NCBI GenBank assembly: GCA_029006195.1
Contig: JAQXGH010000041.1
Location: forward strand, 1-35,096
Source: Bacillota bacterium
GTDB taxonomy: Bacteria; Bacillota; Clostridia; Peptostreptococcales; Anaerovoracaceae
DNA length: 35,096 nt
Reading direction: 5' to 3'
The first letter of the stretch is position 1; every line of letters starts with the position of its first letter. The notes under the pieces were generated by a model. It was not told where the DNA came from. It did no database searches and saw nothing but the letters and a program-made list of their open reading frames with translations. The position numbers and the translations under genes are program-made. Of this stretch, positions 6,759-14,533 are shown piece by piece.

Positions 6759-8516
6759 ATGGACATTTTTAGCATTCTGAATATGATAGGCGGTTTGGCG
6801 CTTTTTCTCTACGGTATGAATACAATGGGTAACGGCCTTTCTAAGATGGCCGGCGGTAGACTTGAAGGGGTACTTGAGAGCCTCACTTCAAGAAGAATAT
6901 TTGCCGTACTTTTAGGCGCGGGAGTTACAGCCGTAATACAGTCATCATCAGCTACCACAGTAATGGTGGTAGGTTTTGTAAACTCCGGAATAATGAAATT
7001 ATCCCAGGCGGTAGGCATCATTATGGGTGCCAATGTGGGAACTACAATAACGTCATGGATTTTATCTTTGACAGGTATAGAAGGCGGCTCTCTGCTTATG
7101 AGCCTGCTTAAACCGTCATCGTTCTCACCGGTTCTGGCAGCAATAGGTATAATCCTTGTCATGGCAAGCAAGAGCGAATCAGGAAAGAAAGACGTAGGCG
7201 GAATACTCCTCGGCTTCGCAGTTTTAATGTTCGGCATGGAGACAATGAGCGATTCAGTAGCAGGACTTGCGGATAATCCGTCCTTCACTGGTCTTATGAC
7301 TGCATTCTCGAATCCGATTCTTGGCATGATCGCGGGTGCTGTTCTCACAGCGGTAATACAGTCTTCATCCGCATCTGTTGGTATCCTTCAGGCCCTGTGT
7401 GTAACTGGAGCTGTCCACTACAGCGTGGCAATTCCGATCATTATGGGGCAGAATATCGGAACCTGCGTTACTTCGCTGATTTCATCAATAGGAGCGAGCA
7501 CTAATGCCAGAAGAGCGGCAATGGTGCATCTCTACTTTAACTTGATAGGAACAATACTGTTTATGGCAGTATTCTACGGAATCAATGCCTTTATTGATTT
7601 CGCATTCCTGTCACTTTCTGCAAATGCGGCGGGAATAGCTGTTATACACAGTTTGTTTAACATAGGAGCGACAATAATTCTCTTCCCATGTTCCAATATC
7701 CTGGTAAAACTTGCTGAGTTTACTGTACCGGATAAGGAGCAGCCAGAAGAAACACAGACTGTATCAATTGATGAGCGTTTCCTGGATAGACCGGCTTTCG
7801 CTATGGAACTTTGCAGAGGTAAGGTTCGTGAAATGGCAGTACTGACACGTAACGCAATTAGCCAGGCGCTGGAAGTTCTAGAGAGCTACGATAGTGCAAA
7901 GGCTGCAAACGTTATCAAAATGGAAGCCGAAGGAGACCAGTACGAAGATGTGCTCGGTGATTATCTGGTAAAGCTATCGAGTAAGAACCTATCGGCATCT
8001 GACAGTAAGAGCCTTTCACTCATGCTTCACAGCTTAAGCGATTTCGAGAGAATATCGGACCACGCCATAAATGTTGTGGAATCAGCAGAGGTAATTAATA
8101 ACAAGAAACTGGCATTTTCTGAAGATGCCAAAAGAGAGCTTGCGACACTGTGCAGAGCCATTAATGATATCTGTCAGATAACAGTTGATAGCTTTTGCAA
8201 TGGCGATGTTGAAGCGGCTACGCACGTAGAACCGCTGGAACAGGTAATAGATGCACTTACTAAAAAAATAAAAGAAAATCATATCGGCAGACTGCAAAAG
8301 GGCGAATGCACAATAGAAATGGGTACGATCTTAGAGGATGTGCTGACTGGACTCGAAAGAGTTTCTGACCACTGCTCAAACATAGCCGTTGAGATGATCA
8401 CGATCGATGATAATCACTACAGCATGCACGAATATTTCAGAAGTTTTTCAGGGGAAGAGCAGGCTGCTTTTAATAAGGAATATCAGCGCCAGATAAAGAA
8501 GTATGAAATCAAATAA
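6759..8516 (+). CDS. Na+/phosphate cotransporter with C-terminal PhoU-like domain
   Basis: 585-residue member of the Na/Pi cotransporter II family (NptA/YjbB type), predicted to move phosphate across the membrane with sodium. The membrane half (about residues 1-315) has the family's inverted repeats, each with QSSSA (61-65 and 201-205), and the GANVGT and GQNIGT loops. The cytoplasmic half (about 345-565) has two PhoU-like helical repeats with FERISDHAINV and LERVSDHCSNIA motifs. Having its own Pho-type promoter and lying between phoU and phoPR points to a role in phosphate homeostasis. In some bacteria such proteins export phosphate; direction cannot be read from sequence. Confidence 0.93.
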   Translation: MDIFSILNMIGGLALFLYGMNTMGNGLSKMAGGRLEGVLESLTSRRIFAVLLGAGVTAVIQSSSATTVMVVGFVNSGIMKLSQAVGIIMGANVGTTITSWILSLTGIEGGSLLMSLLKPSSFSPVLAAIGIILVMASKSESGKKDVGGILLGFAVLMFGMETMSDSVAGLADNPSFTGLMTAFSNPILGMIAGAVLTAVIQSSSASVGILQALCVTGAVHYSVAIPIIMGQNIGTCVTSLISSIGASTNARRAAMVHLYFNLIGTILFMAVFYGINAFIDFAFLSLSANAAGIAVIHSLFNIGATIILFPCSNILVKLAEFTVPDKEQPEETQTVSIDERFLDRPAFAMELCRGKVREMAVLTRNAISQALEVLESYDSAKAANVIKMEAEGDQYEDVLGDYLVKLSSKNLSASDSKSLSLMLHSLSDFERISDHAINVVESAEVINNKKLAFSEDAKRELATLCRAINDICQITVDSFCNGDVEAATHVEPLEQVIDALTKKIKENHIGRLQKGECTIEMGTILEDVLTGLERVSDHCSNIAVEMITIDDNHYSMHEYFRSFSGEEQAAFNKEYQRQIKKYEIK

Positions 8517-8548
8517 ACTGGTGTTATTATGTGGATAGAGGTGATTAA

Positions 8549-9217
8549 ATGGCACTAATATATATTATAGAAGATGATGAAAGCATCAGAGAAATAGAAG
8601 AGTTTGCTCTAATGAACGCGGGGCATAAGACCGTGGGTTTTGAATGCGCTAAGGATTTTTATAAAAAACTGGACGAAGTGATACCGGATCTTTGTCTTGT
8701 TGACATATTGCTGCCGGATGAAAACGGTAATGAAATTGTCAGGAAGATAAGAAAGAACCCGGATCTCAGGAAGCTTCCGGTTATTATGGTTACTGCCAAG
8801 ACTACAGATCTTGATCTGGTCAAATCCATAGAGGATGGAGCTGACGACTATATTAAGAAGCCTTTTTCTGTTATGGAACTCATCTCAAGAGTCAAGGCAC
8901 TCCTGAGAAGAACACAGACTGAAGTCATTAAGGAGCTGAGTCTTGATGATCTTGTCATTAATAATGATAAGCATGAAGTGACTATTGCTGGAAATCCAGT
9001 AGAACTCACTTATAAGGAATACGAGCTTCTTTCGCTCTTTGTGATAAACAAGGGCATCGTGCTCAGCAGAGATACGATTATGGACCAGGTATGGGGAACT
9101 GACTACGAAGGAGAGTCCAGAACCATTGATATGCATGTGAAGACTTTGCGTCAAAAGCTCGGTGCGTACGGTAACCGTATTAGAACAGTAAGAAGTGTAG
9201 GATACGTTATAGAATGA
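8549..9217 (+). CDS. phoP: OmpR-family response regulator, PhoP/PhoB-like
   Basis: 222-residue two-component response regulator. The receiver domain (1-115) has the acidic pair Asp9/Asp10, phosphoacceptor Asp52 (CLVDILLPDENG), Thr82 and Lys104 (KKPF). The C-terminal winged-helix DNA-binding domain runs from about 125 to 222 (LTYKEYELLSLFV, SRDTIMDQVWG, IDMHVKTLRQKLG). The stop overlaps the kinase start by four bases (ATGA). Its position after the pst and Na/Pi genes supports a phosphate-regulation role; the name is inferred from context, as OmpR-family sequence alone is not specific. It is the likely binder of the three TTTAC-repeat promoters. Confidence 0.9.
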   Translation: MALIYIIEDDESIREIEEFALMNAGHKTVGFECAKDFYKKLDEVIPDLCLVDILLPDENGNEIVRKIRKNPDLRKLPVIMVTAKTTDLDLVKSIEDGADDYIKKPFSVMELISRVKALLRRTQTEVIKELSLDDLVINNDKHEVTIAGNPVELTYKEYELLSLFVINKGIVLSRDTIMDQVWGTDYEGESRTIDMHVKTLRQKLGAYGNRIRTVRSVGYVIE

Positions 9218-10536
9218 AAAACAAGATAAACATCAGGCTGGTAGGGATAGCAATTCTGGCGATAATTGCAACCGTAGCAGGAATTACAGTTATATATTAC
9301 AACCTTTTTCAGGTGCAGGTTCGAAGCGACCTGGCGGTCAGCGCCAAGCTGCTTAAGGATACGCATTATTTCGAGTCCGTAAATATCGATACGGATAAGA
9401 TCGACCTGTCGACCGATATCAGCGAGCTTAGAGTAACCTGGGTCGATACGGACGGAACTGTTCTATATGATAATGATAATACTGCTGAGAGTCTCAGCAA
9501 TCATATGAACAGACCTGAAATAAGGGATGCCTTCAGAACCGGAACGGGGGAAAGCATAAGAAGGTCTGACACCATGAAGGAGAATACCTTCTACTATGCG
9601 GTGCTTCTTGATAACGGAACTGTGCTTAGAGCCAGCACGGACGCCAAGAGTTTATGGTCGGTATTCATGTCGGCAGCTCCTATCATAGGGCTGATTATCC
9701 TGCTCATTATTGCTGTGTGCGTGGTTATTTCCAATATGCTGACCAAGCAGCTGATAAGACCTATTGAAATGATGGCACAGAACCTGGAGGATACGGACTT
9801 CACATCGCCATACAAGGAGCTGGATCCATTCTCCGATATGATAAGAAGTCAGCATGCGGACATACTATCAGCAGCTAAAGCCAGACAGGACTTCACAGCC
9901 AATGTTTCTCATGAATTAAAAACACCGCTAACTGCAATTTCAGGATACGCAGAGCTTTTAGACAGTGATATGGTTGCGGAGGGTCAGAAGAATCATTTCT
10001 ACAAAGAAATCCGCAAAAACGCTGACAGACTTATCGCGCTAATCAACGACATCATCCGAATGTCAGAGCTTGACAGGAAAGGCGGTGTTCCATTCGAAGA
10101 AATGGACCTTTATGAAGCGGTATCTGAGTGTGCAGAAGGCTTAGCGGTAAATGCCTCCCAGAGAGGAATAGCGCTTTCTCTTGAAGGACAGGCTTGCCCT
10201 CTACGTGGCAACAGAGACATGATTAAGGAACTTGTGGAAAACCTGGCGCAGAACGCCATCCGTTACAATACTGATGGCGGAAATGTATGGATCACAGTCA
10301 AATCACAGGATGGCAGAGCTGTCCTGACGGTCAGAGATAATGGCATTGGCATTCCGGCTTCAGAGCAGCATCGTATTTTCGAGCGTTTCTACCGCGTGGA
10401 TAAGAGTCGTTCAAAGGCTACAGGCGGCACAGGACTCGGCCTTGCCATAGTTAAACACATAGTCGAAATACATGACGCTAACCTCGAGCTTGATAGTGCA
10501 CCTGGCGTAGGTACAACAATAAGTGTATATTTCTAA
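9214..10536 (+). CDS. phoR: Sensor histidine kinase, PhoR-like
   Basis: 440-residue membrane kinase. Membrane segments at about 8-30 and 152-175 bracket an extracytoplasmic sensing region of about 120 residues. The H-box FTANVSHELKTPLT contains the phosphoacceptor His233. The ATPase domain shows the N box (339-352), G1 DNGIGI (375-380), F box FERFYRVD (389-396) and G2 GGTGLGL (404-410). The start ATG overlaps the regulator stop by four bases, so the pair is translationally coupled. It is inferred to phosphorylate the upstream regulator in response to phosphate status relayed by Pst/PhoU. It ends at a perfect terminator. Confidence 0.9.
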   Translation: MKNKINIRLVGIAILAIIATVAGITVIYYNLFQVQVRSDLAVSAKLLKDTHYFESVNIDTDKIDLSTDISELRVTWVDTDGTVLYDNDNTAESLSNHMNRPEIRDAFRTGTGESIRRSDTMKENTFYYAVLLDNGTVLRASTDAKSLWSVFMSAAPIIGLIILLIIAVCVVISNMLTKQLIRPIEMMAQNLEDTDFTSPYKELDPFSDMIRSQHADILSAAKARQDFTANVSHELKTPLTAISGYAELLDSDMVAEGQKNHFYKEIRKNADRLIALINDIIRMSELDRKGGVPFEEMDLYEAVSECAEGLAVNASQRGIALSLEGQACPLRGNRDMIKELVENLAQNAIRYNTDGGNVWITVKSQDGRAVLTVRDNGIGIPASEQHRIFERFYRVDKSRSKATGGTGLGLAIVKHIVEIHDANLELDSAPGVGTTISVYF

Positions 10537-10540
10537 TTTT

Positions 10541-10572
10541 GACTGGAGAAAGTATTTTCTCCAGTCTTGTTT
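10541..10572 (+). terminator. Rho-independent terminator of the phosphate region
   Basis: Perfect 11-bp stem, GACTGGAGAAA (10541-10551) with TTTCTCCAGTC (10556-10566), four-base loop, then a T-rich tail. Confidence 0.9.
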
Positions 10573-10639
10573 TAAATTAATATAGTGGTATATGTGTAGC
10601 GCATTAATGAAGAATGTAGGTAGGAATAATCGGAGATTA

Positions 10640-10648
10640 TGGTATTAT
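10640..10648 (+). promoter_or_regulatory. Extended -10 element before the PRTase-like gene
   Basis: TGGTATTAT (extended -10, TG-n-TATTAT) lies 34 bases before the start codon of the next gene. No clear -35 box was found. Confidence 0.35.
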
Positions 10649-10682
10649 ATAGGGAATAGTTGTTAGAATTTGGAGGAATGCA

Positions 10683-11789
10683 ATGAATATACCTAATTGG
10701 AAAGACGTAACTATAGTTCCTGAATTCTCGGACCAGGGCGTTGAATGCTATCAGATTCAGGGAGGAAATTTCCTGAACGATTACTATATAGTATCAGAAG
10801 CGGAATCAAGAAAACTCATGAACCATCCAGAAGTAGTAGGATATGAGGTTTATAAGAGTCTGGTTCCAGCGACTTCACAGATGATGTATTATCTAAAAGA
10901 AAAGAATAAAATCACAACAGCAAATATTCTTTCCATCCTTCGTGGAGCTCTTAACTTCCCTATAGAAGAGAGCTGTTATCAGGAGCATATCAGGATCCAT
11001 GATATGAGCTTCATGTCATGTGAGAGAGTTTTCGCTGAACCGAATAAAGAGGTAGCAGGCCTTACTGTTAAGTATTGCAAGCTGACGTCTGTTCCTGACA
11101 GTACACTCATGATCGGTGATATCATCGCTTCGGGGGATACTTTCGTGTACTGCCTTAAGGACGTTATCGAAGCTTACAGACGAGATAATGCTCAGCTTCG
11201 TAACATAGTCTTCTTTACTATAGGAGGAACAAGAGGCATAGAAATACTGGAGAAACTTACTGCTGAAATCAGAGAATTCTGGCCTGACTTCGAAGGGTTC
11301 ATCGTTGTATATTATGAAGGCGTTTTCACATGCTATGAAGAAGGTGATAAGGGCGTTTCAGGAATCAATCGTGCATGGATCGACTTTATCTGGAGAAATG
11401 GCCTTGTAGCACCTGAATTCCGCAGACAGACACTGTCAATGAGAGATCCGCTCTTTGAGAAATGCACTATCTACGATGGCGGCGCCAGAAGATATGAAAT
11501 CAAGGAACACATTGATGAAGTTCTTGAATTCTGGGAAGGTATCCTTGAGCGTAAGGATGAAATAGACTTTATGGAGCTTTTGGAAGAAAAACTGGGACAT
11601 CCGCTCAACATTAGCTACGAAGAGTGGGTTAAGGACTGCCACTATCAGGATATCCCTGAAGAGCAGACAAAATGGCTTTATGGTCAGGAAATGGGCTTCA
11701 TTGCAAGTGTTAAGAATTGCACTCTTGAAGAGATAGCTAATACTAGAATCCGTGAATTTTCGGAAGCGCTTGAGAAATACAATATTTAG
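10683..11789 (+). CDS. Phosphoribosyltransferase-fold protein of unknown function
   Basis: 368 residues, with GGAGG ahead of the ATG. The segment TLMIGDIIASGDTF (141-154) matches the PRPP-binding loop of type I phosphoribosyltransferases (two hydrophobics, acidic D, then a small-residue-rich 'ASGDT' loop). ILRGALNFP (85-93) resembles the ILRAG motif of uracil phosphoribosyltransferase. The protein is far longer than normal salvage enzymes (about 180-220 residues); the C-terminal 170 residues are not a domain I recognise. The next gene, 15 bases on, is an NCS1 nucleobase permease, so a nucleobase-related reaction is a plausible inference. Substrate and reaction are unknown, and it may be non-catalytic. 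Confidence 0.65.
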   Translation: MNIPNWKDVTIVPEFSDQGVECYQIQGGNFLNDYYIVSEAESRKLMNHPEVVGYEVYKSLVPATSQMMYYLKEKNKITTANILSILRGALNFPIEESCYQEHIRIHDMSFMSCERVFAEPNKEVAGLTVKYCKLTSVPDSTLMIGDIIASGDTFVYCLKDVIEAYRRDNAQLRNIVFFTIGGTRGIEILEKLTAEIREFWPDFEGFIVVYYEGVFTCYEEGDKGVSGINRAWIDFIWRNGLVAPEFRRQTLSMRDPLFEKCTIYDGGARRYEIKEHIDEVLEFWEGILERKDEIDFMELLEEKLGHPLNISYEEWVKDCHYQDIPEEQTKWLYGQEMGFIASVKNCTLEEIANTRIREFSEALEKYNI

Positions 11790-11804
11790 AAAAAAGGATG
11801 ACAA

Positions 11805-13058
11805 ATGACTACGGACAAAAATAAAATCGATATAGATTACGCGAGTACTAAGGTTCCTGCGTATGCACGCAGAAACATAGTTACAATGTTTATGATTATG
11901 ATGGGATTCACGTTCTTCTCAGCCAGCATGTGGGTCGGTAAGGAACTTGCCGATGGACTGGATTTCACAGGATTTGTTGAATCTCTGATCCTGGGTGGTG
12001 TTATCCTGGGATTATACACAGGCCTTCTGGGATATGTAGGCGCTGATTCAGGAATGAGTCTGGACCTTTTGGCCAGAAAATCATTTGGTAAATACGGATC
12101 CTATCTGCCATCAGCTATGATCGCTTTCACTCAGATAGGATGGTTTGGCGTTGGCGTTGCTATGTTCGCTATACCTGTTGCCAATGAACTTCTGGGAGGA
12201 AGTATTGCTGCAGAGTGGGCGCTGGTTATTGTTGCCGGCATCTGCATGACGGCAACTGCTTATTTCGGAATCAAATCACTTACTGTTGTAAGCTTCATTG
12301 CAGTTCCATGCGTTGCCATTCTGGGAACTGTTGCTATGATTATGGCCGTTAAAAGAGGTGATGGAACTATCGTTGATCAGTTCGCAGCATCATCAGGCGG
12401 ACTTACTGTTATAGGCGGTGCTGGGCTTGTTGTAGGGTCCTTTGTTTCCGGCGGTACATCAACACCAAACTTCACAAGATTTGCTAAAAACGGCAAAATC
12501 GGTATGATAGTAACTATCATCGCATTCCTGATCGGTAATTCACTCATGTTCTTCATGGGTGGTGTCTCATCGGTGTTCGTTGGAGGTAATGATATCTTCG
12601 ATGTAATGGTCAATTTAGGTCTGTTCTATATGGCTATTATCGTACTTGGCCTTAACATTTGGACAACTAATGACAATGCTCTTTATTCAGCAGGTCTGGG
12701 TCTTGCTAATATCTTCGGAGCTAAGAAGAAGACCATGGTTCTTATCTCCGGTATTTTCGGAACTCTTACAGCTACTTGGCTTTACTGGAACTTCTGCGGA
12801 TGGCTGAATATCTTAAACTGCACACTCCCTCCAATCGGTATAATTCTTGTTGTTTCGTACTTTATGAATAAGAATGATTATAAGGATGTTGAAACTACAG
12901 TGAATGTTAACTGGTTTGCAGTGATTGGAGTAGTTGCAGGAGCAATCGCAGCTAATCTGATCCACTGGGGAATTGCATCCGTCAACGGAATGGTTGTTGC
13001 TGTAGTATGCTACCTGGTCGGAGCAGTAGTAAAGAAAAAGCAATTGAATTGGAGATAG
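11805..13058 (+). CDS. NCS1-family permease, cytosine permease (CodB)-like
   Basis: 417-residue polytopic membrane protein with about twelve predicted helices. The N-terminal part (SASMWVGKEL and the following glycine-rich helix) and the central SAMIAFTQIGWFGVGVAMFA segment are typical of NCS1 permeases of the CodB/cytosine-purine type, which import a nucleobase or a related heterocycle with a cation. Length matches CodB (about 420). It sits 15 bases downstream of the phosphoribosyltransferase-like gene and three bases upstream of a NimA-like gene, so the three appear co-transcribed. The exact substrate cannot be told from the sequence. Confidence 0.85.
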   Translation: MTTDKNKIDIDYASTKVPAYARRNIVTMFMIMMGFTFFSASMWVGKELADGLDFTGFVESLILGGVILGLYTGLLGYVGADSGMSLDLLARKSFGKYGSYLPSAMIAFTQIGWFGVGVAMFAIPVANELLGGSIAAEWALVIVAGICMTATAYFGIKSLTVVSFIAVPCVAILGTVAMIMAVKRGDGTIVDQFAASSGGLTVIGGAGLVVGSFVSGGTSTPNFTRFAKNGKIGMIVTIIAFLIGNSLMFFMGGVSSVFVGGNDIFDVMVNLGLFYMAIIVLGLNIWTTNDNALYSAGLGLANIFGAKKKTMVLISGIFGTLTATWLYWNFCGWLNILNCTLPPIGIILVVSYFMNKNDYKDVETTVNVNWFAVIGVVAGAIAANLIHWGIASVNGMVVAVVCYLVGAVVKKKQLNWR

Positions 13059-13061
13059 ATA

Positions 13062-13529
13062 ATGTTCAGAGATGTGAGAAGAAAAGATAGACTGGAATCC
13101 ACAGAAAGAGCTGCAGAGGTTTTGAACGAATGCACTAACGGCATTCTTTCTGTAACCGGAGATGACGGCTGGCCTTACGGCGTACCTGTAAACTATGTAT
13201 ATAAGGACGGTAAGATATACCTTCATTGCGCGCGTTCAGGGCATAAGCTGGATGCCATTGCGAAGGATTCACGCGTATGTTTCACGGTTGTTGGTGCTGA
13301 CAATATTGTGCCTGAGCGCTGCACTACTATGTATGTGAGCGTTATCTGCTTTGGCTATGCCAGGGTGGTTGAAGATCCGGATCTTAAGCACGAGGCCCTT
13401 GTTGCACTGGCTCAGAAGTTCAGCCCTAACCATATGGATTACGGCATGGAACATATACGTAAGGATGGCCATAGATGCACAGTGGTTGAAATAAGCATAG
13501 AGCATATGACTGCTAAAGAAAAGTCATAA
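13062..13529 (+). CDS. NimA-like pyridoxamine 5'-phosphate oxidase-family flavoprotein
   Basis: 155-residue split-barrel flavin-binding protein. The opening FRDVRRKDR, then ILSVTGDDGWPYGVPVNYVY and KIYLHCARSGHKLD (51-64) are hallmarks of the nitroimidazole-resistance (NimA) branch of the PNPOx-like family; His55 and His61 lie in the segment that holds the cofactor and active-site histidine in that group. Many homologues are not resistance genes but general FMN/heme-binding reductases, so a drug phenotype should not be assumed. It starts three bases after the permease stop. Exonuclease III follows after 24 bases. Confidence 0.85.
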   Translation: MFRDVRRKDRLESTERAAEVLNECTNGILSVTGDDGWPYGVPVNYVYKDGKIYLHCARSGHKLDAIAKDSRVCFTVVGADNIVPERCTTMYVSVICFGYARVVEDPDLKHEALVALAQKFSPNHMDYGMEHIRKDGHRCTVVEISIEHMTAKEKS

Positions 13530-13553
13530 CATAGGATTAATGAGGTACTAATA

Positions 13554-14381
13554 ATGAAGATGATATCGTGGAATATAGATTCAATTAATGCAGCTCTGAC
13601 ATCAGATTCTGCCAGGGCGCAGCTTTCCAGGGGAGTGTTACATACACTTTCGGCAGAGGATGCAGATATAATTGCCATTCAGGAAACTAAACTTCCTGTA
13701 ACTGGGCCATCCGGCAAGCATCAGGACATTCTATCCGAGATGTTTCCTGGCTATAAGATCGCATGGGTTAGCTCCCAGCCGCCTGCTAAAAAAGGCTATG
13801 CAGGAACTATGATCCTTTATAAAGAAGGGATTGATGCTGAGGTAATCAAGCCTCAGATCGGTGCTCCCGACACTATGGATATGGAAGGCCGAATGATAGC
13901 GCTGGAATGTGAGAATTTCTACTTCGTAAATGTGTATACGCCAAATGCAGGCGATGGGCTTAAACGCCTTAAGGAACGTCAGGAATGGGATGTTTGTTAT
14001 GCGGATTATCTTGAAAGTCTTGATAAGAACAAGCCGGTAATTGCATGCGGAGATTTTAATGTTGCTCATACTGAGATAGACCTGGCAAATCCAGCAGGAA
14101 ATCATATGAGCGCAGGATTTACTGATGAAGAGCGTGAAGGCTTCACAAATCTTCTGAATAGAGGTTTCGTTGATACATTCCGCCATGTGCACGGAAACGT
14201 AGAAGCAGTTTACTCCTGGTGGGCACAGCGCGTCAGAACTAGTAAAATCAACAATTCTGGCTGGAGAATAGATTACTTCATTGTAAGTGATAGAATAAAA
14301 GAAAAGGTCCATAAATCCGAAATGATAGATTCGGGCGCAAGGCAGGATCACGGACCTATTATGATTGAAATTGATATTTAA
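13554..14381 (+). CDS. xth: Exodeoxyribonuclease III / AP endonuclease
   Basis: 275-residue member of the EEP (exonuclease-endonuclease-phosphatase) family acting in base-excision repair by cutting at abasic sites and removing 3' blocks. Motifs: WNIDSINA (6-13), metal-binding Glu44 in AIQETKL, GDFNVAHTEID with Asp167 and Asn169 (166-176), RIDY (238-241), and the catalytic Asp265-His266 pair near the C terminus. The length matches typical ExoA/Xth. It has its own weak ribosome binding site (ATGAGG) and probably belongs to the preceding operon. Confidence 0.95.
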   Translation: MKMISWNIDSINAALTSDSARAQLSRGVLHTLSAEDADIIAIQETKLPVTGPSGKHQDILSEMFPGYKIAWVSSQPPAKKGYAGTMILYKEGIDAEVIKPQIGAPDTMDMEGRMIALECENFYFVNVYTPNAGDGLKRLKERQEWDVCYADYLESLDKNKPVIACGDFNVAHTEIDLANPAGNHMSAGFTDEEREGFTNLLNRGFVDTFRHVHGNVEAVYSWWAQRVRTSKINNSGWRIDYFIVSDRIKEKVHKSEMIDSGARQDHGPIMIEIDI

Positions 14382-14467
14382 CGATTCATTAATGATTCGT
14401 CCGGATACCAGATCGATTTGAACTTTATTGATATATCCCTTCTGGATGAGCTTTCTAATATTACACT

Positions 14468-14495
14468 ATGACATTTTAATTAACTATAGTAGAAT
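14468..14495 (+). promoter_or_regulatory. Candidate promoter of the AMP-binding/ACP/PlsC gene
   Basis: ATGACA (14468-14473) and TAGAAT (14490-14495) are separated by 16 bp, about 38 bp upstream of the start codon chosen for the next gene. Confidence 0.4.
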
Positions 14496-14533
14496 AAGAT
14501 TGGATAGTGTGTTGCTTAAATGGAGACATGTTA

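Noticed and set aside
13062-13529. Calling the NimA-like gene a drug-resistance determinant
   Set aside because: Many NimA-branch flavoproteins confer no resistance; sequence alone does not support the phenotype.
13731-14351. Long minus-strand open frame opposite exonuclease III
   Set aside because: It lies entirely within a clear conserved gene on the plus strand and has no family features.
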